Source of the DNA: an uncultured Veillonella sp.
Lineage (GTDB): Bacteria > Bacillota > Negativicutes > Veillonellales > Veillonellaceae
Reading direction: 5' to 3'
DNA: 19,445 nucleotides
NCBI GenBank assembly: GCA_900552715.1
Contig: USAV01000026.1
Coordinates: 1 to 19,445 of the forward strand
Numbering within the stretch: the stretch's first letter is position 1; each line of letters opens with the position of its first letter. This document shows positions 1-6,222 of this stretch, in pieces. Under the pieces are notes generated by a model. It was given only the letters and a program-made list of their open reading frames with translations. It was not told where the DNA came from and did no database searches. The position numbers and the translations under genes were made by a program.

Positions 1-37
1 AATCATACCATAATTAGCCCATTCGTACATGAAATAA

Positions 38-46
38 TGGTATAAT
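38..46 (+). promoter_or_regulatory. Extended -10 promoter element for the NUDIX gene
   Basis: TATAAT at 41-46 is preceded by TG at 38-39, the extended -10 form. No good -35 hexamer is seen at the usual distance, which is tolerated with an extended -10. A 7-bp inverted repeat, ATACCAT at 5-11 and ATGGTAT at 37-43, overlaps the element and could be an operator, but the arms are short. The ribosome site AAGGAGG lies at 70-76. Confidence 0.55.
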
Positions 47-80
47 AATAGGGTATTATATAAATGATTAAGGAGGCCCT

Positions 81-602
81 ATGAAACCGACGACGCTCGT
101 ATTTCCCATTGATGAACAAAATCGCATATTGCTAGGTCGTAAGAAACGCGGTTTCGGGGCTGATAAATATAATGGATTTGGCGGTAAACTCGAGGCTGGT
201 GAAAGCTTCCGAGACTGTGCTATTCGCGAATTATTTGAGGAATCTGGACTTCATGGTCGCCCGGAAGATTTAAAATGTGTGGCTGCCTTTGATTTTCAAT
301 TTCCTTTTGATGAAAGCTTAACCCATGTAGGTTATGTGTACTTTTTGCGTGCTTTCACAGGCAATGTAGAGGAAACAGACGAAATGGAACCTCATTGGCT
401 AACAGTAGACGAAATTCCTTACGACCGCATGTGGGATGGTGACCGCCAATGGTTGCCAATGCTGCTAGAAGGCAAGAAGTTAAAAGGGCCTATCGTATTT
501 GGCCGAGACAACAGTACGGTAGATAAGATGGATCTGACCACTGTGGATACCGTTCTTGAAAGCGAACACTTGGCGCGCATTGATCTGTATATTAATGGAT
601 AA
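81..602 (+). CDS. MTH1-like NUDIX hydrolase (probable 8-oxo-dGTP diphosphatase)
   Basis: A 173-residue NUDIX enzyme expected to hydrolyse oxidised purine nucleoside triphosphates such as 8-oxo-dGTP to monophosphates in the cytoplasm. A complete Nudix box runs over residues 35-57 (G35, E41, R49-E50, E53-E54, G56). Around it the protein follows human MTH1 (NUDT1) more than short bacterial MutT: KKRGFG at 21-26, an Asn (N31) just before GFGGK, a DEM segment at 100-102, and an MW...W segment at 117-124. MTH1 binds the base with N33, D119 and D120. Here N31 and D121 align with N33 and D120, while the D119 position appears to be glycine (G120). The start has AAGGAGG four bases upstream. The gene lies about 100 nt before mutY, which fits a GO-repair pairing. 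The family call is firm; the exact substrate is inferred. Confidence 0.88.
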   Translation: MKPTTLVFPIDEQNRILLGRKKRGFGADKYNGFGGKLEAGESFRDCAIRELFEESGLHGRPEDLKCVAAFDFQFPFDESLTHVGYVYFLRAFTGNVEETDEMEPHWLTVDEIPYDRMWDGDRQWLPMLLEGKKLKGPIVFGRDNSTVDKMDLTTVDTVLESEHLARIDLYING

Positions 603-704
603 TCTGTACCTTATTGGGTGCAACATATATGCAATAGGCTTGTAATATGCCTATAGGCCTGAAAGTGGTACTAGAGTCCTAAGTTTATAATATTTTGAGG
701 TAAT

Positions 705-1802
705 ATGACTGATAAAAAGAACCCTAAGTGGGTGCCACAGCTGTTGGCGTGGTATGATGTGCATAAACGGGAATTACCGTGGCGCGATTGTGGAGATCCT
801 TATAAGGTTTGGGTTTCCGAGGTGATGAGCCAACAAACGCGCATTGAGGCGATGAAGCCCTATTATGATAACTGGATGCGTCTATTTCCATCCTTAGAAG
901 ATTTGGCAAAGGCTAGTGAAGATGAGGTCGTTCACGCTTGGCAAGGGCTTGGCTATTATAGCCGTGCTCGTAATTTGCGCCTTGGTGTAAAGGACGTCGT
1001 GGAAAACTACGGCGGTATTGTACCTCATGACCGCAAGACTATGGAGTCCTTGAAGGGCGTAGGTTCATATACGGCTGGGGCTGTATTATCTATGGCGTAC
1101 AATGAACCAGAGGTGGCTGTAGATGGCAATGTACTGCGCATCTACGCTCGTTTATATCGCATCTTTGATGATATTTTGAGTACTAAAGGCAAGAAGGCCA
1201 TAACTGCTATCGTAGAGGAAACATTGCCTCACGATCGACCTGGTGACTTTAACCAAGCCTTGATGGACTTTGGGTCTGCTGTGTGCATTCCAAAAACTCC
1301 ACGCTGTGGAGAATGTCCTATTGTAAATATGTGCGAAGCATACCAACATAAGGATACTGACAAACTACCAGTACGCATTAAGAAAACAAAGGTTGTAGAG
1401 GTTCCTCTGTTTGTGGGGATCTTGCAATACGAAGACTATTATCTATTGCACAAACGTCCTAACCGTGGACTGTTACGGTCCATGTGGGAATTCCCATCTG
1501 TGGAGATGGTATCTGCCTTTGACGAAGGGGAACAAGGCCTTGAGGCCTTAGTTAAGGATCTAGGTTTTGAAGTATCTTTGCAACCAGTATTAGTAAAAGA
1601 GATAACACATATTTTCTCTCATCGAAAATGGTTCATGAAAGCATTCCGTGGCGATTTGACGTACGCAGGAGATGCTAAAAATATAACAATCGGAGAGATC
1701 CAAAAACAATTGCCGAAGGATTGGATGCTCATCAAGCGCGATGAGTTCGCCGATTATGCTTGGGCAGGTCCTCATGGTAAATTGACGGAGATTGCAAAAT
1801 AA
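705..1802 (+). CDS. mutY: A/G-specific adenine DNA glycosylase MutY
   Basis: This 365-residue enzyme removes adenine mispaired with 8-oxoguanine, preventing G:C to T:A transversions. The N-terminal HhH-GPD glycosylase domain covers roughly residues 10-215. It has the catalytic Glu in SEVMSQQT (E39), the helix-hairpin-helix segment LKGVGSYTAGA (about 116-126), and the catalytic Asp in VDGNV (D140). The [4Fe-4S] ligands follow the MutY/Nth spacing C194-X6-C201-X2-C204-X5-C210. A C-terminal NUDIX-like domain (about 230-355) carries the HIFSHRKW motif used to recognise 8-oxoG. Length is normal for MutY. The start is preceded by TTGAGG at 695-700. No terminator is evident between it and the metallophosphoesterase 16 nt downstream, so these two are probably cotranscribed. 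Confidence 0.96.
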   Translation: MTDKKNPKWVPQLLAWYDVHKRELPWRDCGDPYKVWVSEVMSQQTRIEAMKPYYDNWMRLFPSLEDLAKASEDEVVHAWQGLGYYSRARNLRLGVKDVVENYGGIVPHDRKTMESLKGVGSYTAGAVLSMAYNEPEVAVDGNVLRIYARLYRIFDDILSTKGKKAITAIVEETLPHDRPGDFNQALMDFGSAVCIPKTPRCGECPIVNMCEAYQHKDTDKLPVRIKKTKVVEVPLFVGILQYEDYYLLHKRPNRGLLRSMWEFPSVEMVSAFDEGEQGLEALVKDLGFEVSLQPVLVKEITHIFSHRKWFMKAFRGDLTYAGDAKNITIGEIQKQLPKDWMLIKRDEFADYAWAGPHGKLTEIAK

Positions 1803-1818
1803 TTTGTAGGAGCAATGA

Positions 1819-3000
1819 ATGAGAATTCTATTTAATATCATTTTTTCTGCTATCCTCGTAATAGGATTGGTAGGATTTTGGGCTCTATTCCTCAACTTGT
1901 GGAAGCCTAAAAAGAAATGGCCTGCTTGGATAGGTTATATAATTATTATCGGTGCGTGGTTCGCTGCCATCCGATACTATATACTCAATCAAGTGGATCT
2001 GTACGGAACGATGTATTATCCGTTGATGAATCTATTCCGTACTGAAAGTTATGGTTTTCTCTTTGGCTTATTCTTGGCTATTCCTGTATTCATCGTCCTA
2101 GGTTTACTATACTGGGCGGTTAATAAAATTTGGAGTAAAACGCCAGAGGAAAATAGAACGGGCCGTCGCGCCTTCTTTAGAACCGCGGCAACAGTAGTAC
2201 CGTTGGCAACAATTGGTGGTTCTAGCTATGCTGCCTATGTAGGTCAACATGAGATTGAGGTCACTCATGAAAGCTTCGGTTATACGAACTTACCGTCTGG
2301 CTTAAAGGACTATAAAATCGTCCAACTCAGCGATGTTCATGTAGGCCCAAGCATCGACTTAGATGATCTTGATGAAATTTTAAAGCTAGCCCTTGTAGAA
2401 AAGCCTAATCGCGTTGTCATCACTGGTGATTTAATCGATAAACTAGCTTGGCTACCACAAGTCTGTGAAAGACTGACAACCTTTGCAAAACAAATCCCTG
2501 ACGGTGTAGATTTTATTTTAGGTAATCACGAATACCATCACGATGTGAATAAGGTATTAGACGAACTAAAACATAATACACCGATGAATATTCTTGTGAA
2601 TAGCAATATTCAAATTATGGGCGGTAAACAACCTGTATATATTGCAGGTGTTGCGTACGACAATGATCGAGAAAAAGAAAAACGTGAAGCTATGATTGAT
2701 AAGGCTTTATCTGGTATTCCCGACTATGCCTTTGTTATTCTATTGGCCCATCACCCTGAATTCTTTGAAGAAGCCATTGAACGTAAAATTCCGTTGACCC
2801 TTTCTGGTCATACTCATGGTGGACAAATCGTATTCATGGGCATGCCATTGGTACCAACAGGTACACCATATACAAAAGGTCGATATGTAGAAGAACAAAG
2901 CGTGTGCTACGTTAATAACGGATCAGGACACTGGTTCCCAATCCGTATCAACTGCCCACGAGAAATTACAGTCATTACATTCTTTGACGGAGTAGCTTAG
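1819..3000 (+). CDS. Membrane-anchored calcineurin-like metallophosphoesterase (YkuE/YaeI type)
   Basis: A 393-residue metallophosphoesterase with an N-terminal membrane module. Hydrophobic segments lie at about 4-27, 35-54 and 78-102. A fourth, weaker one at about 120-140 follows a twin-arginine RRAFF motif (116-120). The catalytic domain starts near residue 165 and has all the dinuclear-metal motifs in order: SDVH (D172, H174), GDLID (D204), GNHE (N236, H237), a His pair at 311-312, and GHTHGGQ (H331, H333). Family members act on phosphoesters, including lipid-linked substrates, at the membrane; the substrate here is unknown. Start choice: AGGAG at 1808-1812 sits six bases before the ATG at 1819. 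An ATG at 1815 is out of frame and closes after six codons. By topology and the RR motif the catalytic domain could face the periplasmic side, but this is inference. Confidence 0.87.
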   Translation: MRILFNIIFSAILVIGLVGFWALFLNLWKPKKKWPAWIGYIIIIGAWFAAIRYYILNQVDLYGTMYYPLMNLFRTESYGFLFGLFLAIPVFIVLGLLYWAVNKIWSKTPEENRTGRRAFFRTAATVVPLATIGGSSYAAYVGQHEIEVTHESFGYTNLPSGLKDYKIVQLSDVHVGPSIDLDDLDEILKLALVEKPNRVVITGDLIDKLAWLPQVCERLTTFAKQIPDGVDFILGNHEYHHDVNKVLDELKHNTPMNILVNSNIQIMGGKQPVYIAGVAYDNDREKEKREAMIDKALSGIPDYAFVILLAHHPEFFEEAIERKIPLTLSGHTHGGQIVFMGMPLVPTGTPYTKGRYVEEQSVCYVNNGSGHWFPIRINCPREITVITFFDGVA

Positions 3001-3054
3001 AAGTAAAGGTGAGTTCCTTAGAATAAAAAGTGAGCTCATTATAGGGATACAATC

Positions 3055-3357
3055 ATGTATAGTAAATCCTTTATCCATAAATTTCTTATATGTATCATTC
3101 TACTTGCTCTATTTGATATCTCTCTGCTCTATGATATGACAGCGGATATATATAAGGGATATCTCAAAATAGCAATACTAGTGGCAGTTGGATGCCATTT
3201 AGATCTATACCTGGAACTCAGTAAACAAGAACAATTGATGATACAAGCATTCCAGAATAATACATTTAACGAGACCTATGAACTATTAAATACGAAACAT
3301 ATGCTTTTCATCATATCTTTGATTCTGCTAATGACTATAAATTTTGTGAAATATTAG
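3055..3357 (+). CDS. Small integral membrane protein, paralogue 1 (unknown function)
   Basis: I do not recognise this family. It is a 100-residue protein, mostly hydrophobic, with likely membrane segments near residues 7-28, 35-54 and 82-97 and a short polar stretch (about 55-80) ending in IQAF..N.F.E. It aligns without gaps over all 100 residues with the protein at 3512-3814, with about 40 identical positions, including the opening MYSK and the closing Tyr. A weak ribosome site (AGGGA) precedes the ATG. A strong terminator hairpin directly follows, so it seems to be transcribed separately from the next copy. The 54-nt gap after the metallophosphoesterase has no terminator, so readthrough from that gene is possible. 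Confidence 0.7.
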   Translation: MYSKSFIHKFLICIILLALFDISLLYDMTADIYKGYLKIAILVAVGCHLDLYLELSKQEQLMIQAFQNNTFNETYELLNTKHMLFIISLILLMTINFVKY

Positions 3358-3376
3358 AAAACCATAAGGTACAAAT

Positions 3377-3416
3377 AAAAAGAGGTATTGTATATGAAAA
3401 TACAATACCTCTTTTT
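3377..3416 (+). terminator. Rho-independent terminator after paralogue 1
   Basis: A 17-bp perfect stem pairs 3377-3393 with 3400-3416 around a 6-nt loop. The left arm begins with five A and the right arm ends in a T-run, so it can act on both strands. It separates the 3055 gene from the rest of the small-membrane-protein cluster. Confidence 0.88.
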
Positions 3417-3431
3417 ATTACATGAACTTAT

Positions 3432-3466
3432 ATAAAATTTGTGATATATTAGAGTTAAAATTTTTA
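3432..3466 (+). pseudogene. Remnant 3' tail of a third copy of the small membrane protein
   Basis: This stretch matches 3794-3828, the end of paralogue 2 plus its 3' flank, at about 30 of 35 positions. In frame it reads I-K-F-V-I-Y-stop (stop at 3450-3452), against I-N-F-V-K-Y-stop in paralogue 1 and I-K-V-M-R-Y-stop in paralogue 2. It continues past the stop into similar non-coding sequence (TTAAAATTTTTA here, CTAAAGTTTTTA there). No coding body precedes it, only the terminator. The simplest reading is the surviving tail of a further tandem copy lost by deletion. This is seen in the sequence; the history is inferred. Confidence 0.55.
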
Positions 3467-3511
3467 GTTGTGTTGATTAATAGAGCAGAGTTAATTTGTA
3501 GGTGTAGATTA

Positions 3512-3814
3512 ATGTATAGTAAATTTTTTATCTACAGAGTTATTATATGTGCTATTCCAATTATTCTTATGGATATAGCTCTTATTAGTGCAATGATAAC
3601 TGGTGGATACGAAGGAAATCTAAAAGTAGCAATACTAACAGGGATAGTATTGCATATACTTTTATATATACTCGCTCGTAAACAAGTAAAGTTATTAATA
3701 CAAGCATTTAAGCAAAATGGATTTAAAGAGATTAATAATCTATTCAATATGACATATGTTTTTCTAATCGTATTTTTTATGATATTAATAGCTATAAAAG
3801 TTATGAGATATTAG
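3512..3814 (+). CDS. Small integral membrane protein, paralogue 2 (unknown function)
   Basis: A 100-residue hydrophobic protein, gap-free paralogue of the one at 3055-3357 (about 40% identical). The open frame extends upstream to an ATG at 3422. The start at 3512 is preferred because it begins with the same MYSK-FI sequence, gives the same 100-residue length, and has an AGGTG ribosome site at about 3500-3504; the extra upstream part runs over the remnant tail at 3432-3466. Likely membrane segments are about 8-28, 36-54 and 80-97, with the conserved polar segment KQ..L.IQAF..N.F.E between them. It is followed after 30 nt by another small membrane gene and probably shares a transcript with it. 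Function unknown. Confidence 0.7.
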   Translation: MYSKFFIYRVIICAIPIILMDIALISAMITGGYEGNLKVAILTGIVLHILLYILARKQVKLLIQAFKQNGFKEINNLFNMTYVFLIVFFMILIAIKVMRY

Positions 3815-3844
3815 AGCTAAAGTTTTTAAGATTGGTGTGAGAAT

Positions 3845-4048
3845 ATGTTTTTAAAAATCTATAATTATTTTGTACGAGGCGTTGTACTTTTCTTTCTTAT
3901 AATTATTCCTTTTACTGTTGTTACAAATCCTGAAATGATTGAGGATGAAGTCGATTTCTATTTTTTTGTTACTACGTATATTGTAATCCTTTTGAGCTAT
4001 GTGGTATGGAACTATATTTATAACTACTTAAGACGTAGAAGGGGGTAG
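3845..4048 (+). CDS. Very small membrane protein (67 aa, unknown)
   Basis: A 67-residue protein with two predicted membrane spans (about 10-28 and 40-58), an acidic loop between them (EMIEDEVDF) and a basic tail ending RRRRG. This suggests both termini face the cytoplasm under the positive-inside rule. The ribosome site is weak (GGTGTGA). The next gene starts four bases after its stop, so the two are probably translationally linked. No family recognised. It could be a small accessory subunit of the 133-residue protein that follows, which is inference from the spacing only. Confidence 0.6.
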   Translation: MFLKIYNYFVRGVVLFFLIIIPFTVVTNPEMIEDEVDFYFFVTTYIVILLSYVVWNYIYNYLRRRRG

Positions 4049-4052
4049 TTTT

Positions 4053-4454
4053 GTGCATATTCATTTACCCTTAGTTTTCGTAGTTATCTTCTACTCGGTA
4101 ATAGCTCTCTATTGGATCATATATAAAATACTCTTAAGAAAAAAGCTTTCACCATTACTAGTATCTTTAATCTCTAATTCTAATTATGGTTTTATGAAAG
4201 TTATCTCCTGGGCGACAATTATTACATACCCATTCATGCTATTTAGCATGTTTTATTTTTTAGATTACATAGCGATACCAATTGTTATGGCTTGGTTCTT
4301 GCTGCCTATTTTTGTGGCAGCAGTATTATTAAAACAGCCACCTCGTAGTAGCTATTATGAATGGGCTAGAAAAAAACAAATGTATGTAGTTCTTATTGTT
4401 TTTGCTTACCTAATGTCTGCTCTAATTCTGTTGAAAGTTAATAAGCTAATATAA
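4053..4454 (+). CDS. Small multi-span membrane protein (133 aa, unknown), GTG start
   Basis: A 133-residue membrane protein with about four spans (roughly 5-27, 47-70, 74-94 and 110-130). The start is GTG at 4053, with GAAGGGGG at 4038-4045 as the ribosome site, overlapping the end of the upstream gene. It lies four bases after the 67-residue gene and ends the small-membrane-protein cluster just before a hairpin shared with the convergent fumC. No conserved catalytic or transport motif is visible. Its AT-rich composition matches the other members of the cluster. Confidence 0.65.
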   Translation: MHIHLPLVFVVIFYSVIALYWIIYKILLRKKLSPLLVSLISNSNYGFMKVISWATIITYPFMLFSMFYFLDYIAIPIVMAWFLLPIFVAAVLLKQPPRSSYYEWARKKQMYVVLIVFAYLMSALILLKVNKLI

Positions 4455-4464
4455 GATTAAAGAT

Positions 4465-4502
4465 AGAAAGCTCCGATACATATTAATGTATCGAGGCTTT
4501 CT
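4465..4502. terminator. Hairpin between convergent genes, probable bidirectional terminator
   Basis: Arms 4465-4481 and 4486-4502 pair over 17 positions around a 4-nt loop, with one C-A mismatch and one G-U pair. It lies between the end of the small-membrane cluster (+) and the end of fumC (-). The T-tracts on either side are short, so termination strength is uncertain. Confidence 0.65.
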
Positions 4503-4559
4503 CCGTTCATTTGAGGTATGAGAGGATGTTACAGATATGTCATAAAGATGAGAGAGATT

Positions 4560-5915
4560 TTATTTCATGCGAACTGCTTCAGCAAATTCGTCTTCGGTCA
4601 TGAGTTTTTCTTCCAAGATGATTTCTTTAATAGAGCAACCGCGTTTGTACGCTTCTTTTACTACCTTAGCGCTCTTATCGTAGCCGATGTATGGCGTTAA
4701 GGATGTAGCAATCATAAGGGATTGTTCTACGAAGAAGTTGAGTTTTTCAGGTACGAATTCTACGCCATCGATGCAGTGTGTTGTGAAAGAGTTCATAGCG
4801 TCCGCGAGGAGGCGACAGCTTTCAACAAAGTCGTAGATCATGATAGGCATGTATACGTTCAATTGGAATGCACCGCTGCCTGCACAGAGTGTCATAGTCG
4901 TATTATGACCAAATACTTGGGCGCATACCATGGTCAAGGCTTCACATTGGGTAGGATTTACCTTGCCTGGCATGATGGAGGAGCCCGGTTCGTTTTCAGG
5001 TAGATGCCATTCGCCGTAACCGCAACGAGGGCCAGAACCTAAGAAGCGAACATCGTTAGCGATTTTGAATAGTGTCGTAGCCAACGTATTGAGTGCACCG
5101 TGAGCCATCATAAATGCATCTTTCAAAGATAGGCCTTGGAATTTATTATTCTTAACACGGAATGGCGCACCTGTTACCTCTGGCAATACAGTTTCCATAA
5201 CGTCTAGATAGCCTTTAGGTGTGTTTACACCAGTACCAACGGCAGTGCCGCCGAGGGCTACGTCGAGTAGGTGGTCAGCGTTTTGAACGAGCATAGTTTT
5301 AGCAGTTTTTAAGCCCTCTACAAAGGCGCTGATTTCTTGGTCCACCATGATGAAAGTAGCATCTTGTAGATGTGTACGACCAACTTTTTGCAAGCCTTTT
5401 CCTTTTTCTTGCAATTTTTCGAAGGATTGGATAAGGCCGTCCAATGCAGGAATTACGCGTTTTGTAATTTCAAAGTACGCACAGATATGCATTGCTGTAG
5501 GGAATGTATCGTTTGTACTTTGGCCGCGGTTTACATCGTCGTTAGGATGGAGCGGGTTGCTTTCATCTAACTGTTTAGCCCGGTGAGCGATTACCTCGTT
5601 CACATTCATATTAGTTTGTGTACCAGAACCTGTTTGGAATACAGTCAATGGGAATTCATCATCCCATTTGCCGTCCACGATCTCATCTACTACTTGAGCG
5701 ATGAGTTTCGCTTTTTCCTCAGTTACTGCGCCACATTTTGCATTGGTTAAAGCACATGCTTTTTTTACAAGCGCAAGCGCTTTGATTTGTTCAATAGGGA
5801 TGCGGTGGTCACCGATCTTAAAGTTATTGAACGAGCGTTGCGTTTGAGGTCCGTAAATTCGTCTAGCGTCGACTTCGACTGGTCCCATTGAATCATATTC
5901 AATTCTTGTTTCCAT
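4560..5915 (-). CDS. fumC: Class II fumarate hydratase
   Basis: This 451-residue, iron-independent, homotetrameric fumarase interconverts fumarate and malate. In a lactate fermenter it would run from malate to fumarate in the succinate-propionate branch. Visible signatures are SGTQTNMNVNEV (about 98-108), NRGQSTNDTFP (about 129-139), the catalytic His in GRTHLQDA (H182), and the superfamily signature GSSIMPGKVNP (about 311-321) with the catalytic Ser. Length is normal for FumC. An in-frame ATG nine codons upstream (5942) exists, but I choose METRIEYD at 5915 because AAGGAGG (5933-5927) lies inside the longer version and family members start close to this point. It stands alone, divergent from the OPT transporter. 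Confidence 0.96.
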   Translation of the reverse strand: METRIEYDSMGPVEVDARRIYGPQTQRSFNNFKIGDHRIPIEQIKALALVKKACALTNAKCGAVTEEKAKLIAQVVDEIVDGKWDDEFPLTVFQTGSGTQTNMNVNEVIAHRAKQLDESNPLHPNDDVNRGQSTNDTFPTAMHICAYFEITKRVIPALDGLIQSFEKLQEKGKGLQKVGRTHLQDATFIMVDQEISAFVEGLKTAKTMLVQNADHLLDVALGGTAVGTGVNTPKGYLDVMETVLPEVTGAPFRVKNNKFQGLSLKDAFMMAHGALNTLATTLFKIANDVRFLGSGPRCGYGEWHLPENEPGSSIMPGKVNPTQCEALTMVCAQVFGHNTTMTLCAGSGAFQLNVYMPIMIYDFVESCRLLADAMNSFTTHCIDGVEFVPEKLNFFVEQSLMIATSLTPYIGYDKSAKVVKEAYKRGCSIKEIILEEKLMTEDEFAEAVRMK

Positions 5916-5966
5916 AATGTTTACAACCTCCTTAAAAGACATGCCGACCTTATCGTCGGTACTTTA

Positions 5967-5972
5967 ATTATA
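5967..5972 (-). promoter_or_regulatory. -10 element of the fumC promoter
   Basis: On the minus strand TATAAT occupies 5972-5967. The -35 region is poor, but the short inverted repeat CTGTA/TACAG (5980-5984 and 5991-5995 on the plus strand) lies where a -35 or an operator would be. A small hairpin, CCGAC/GTCGG, falls in the leader at about 5944-5959. Confidence 0.45.
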
Positions 5973-6030
5973 TAAAATCCTGTATATTTGTACAGAATAA
6001 AAGATAATGATTTCTATTTTCATATAGAAG

Positions 6031-6065
6031 AGAGGTGTATATGCGATTTGTGCATATACATCTTT
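6031..6065 (+). terminator. Terminator-like hairpin in the fumC/OPT divergent region
   Basis: Arms 6031-6044 and 6052-6065 form a 14-bp stem (12 Watson-Crick pairs, 2 G-U) around a 7-nt loop, followed by a T-rich TTTTTCTT tract on the plus strand. No plus-strand gene lies upstream within 1.5 kb, so its target is unclear. It shares the sequence TATATGCGAT with the inverted repeat that follows. Confidence 0.5.
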
Positions 6066-6076
6066 TTCTTCTACCG

Positions 6077-6151
6077 ATATATATGCGATGATTTATATTA
6101 ATTTGTATACATGTTTCATATAAATCATCGCATATATATTGAAATCATCGC
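6077..6151. repeat. 22-bp perfect inverted repeat plus third core copy (operator-like array)
   Basis: Arms 6077-6098 and 6118-6139 are perfect reverse complements over 22 bp, separated by 19 nt. The core GCGATGATTT occurs at 6085-6094, inverted at 6122-6131, and a third time in that inverted orientation at 6142-6151. The last two copies are 20 bp apart, about two helical turns. The third copy sits between the -35 and -10 of the OPT promoter. This arrangement is typical of cooperative repressor or activator sites; the binding protein is unknown. Confidence 0.7.
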
Positions 6152-6167
6152 TTTAACACGATAAAAT
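6139..6167 (+). promoter_or_regulatory. Sigma-A-type promoter of the OPT operon
   Basis: TTGAAA at 6139-6144 and TAAAAT at 6162-6167 are each one mismatch from consensus, with a 17-nt spacer. The predicted start is near 6174, about 50 nt before the ATG. The right arm of the long inverted repeat ends at the first base of the -35, and the third repeat copy fills the spacer. Confidence 0.7.
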
Positions 6168-6222
6168 GGAAGTAGCTTATTATATGTTGTAAGCTCTAGT
6201 TTCACAGAGGAGGTAAGTACTT

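Noticed and set aside
686..691. TATAAT just upstream of mutY as a promoter
   Set aside because: A start about seven bases downstream would leave no room for the ribosome site at 695-700.
3422..3511. Thirty-codon extension of paralogue 2 starting at 3422
   Set aside because: It starts immediately after the terminator, has no ribosome site, runs over the remnant tail of another copy, and is not present in paralogue 1.
5916..5942. Nine-codon longer N-terminus for fumC starting at 5942
   Set aside because: The only strong ribosome site (AAGGAGG, 5933-5927) lies inside this extension and serves the ATG at 5915.
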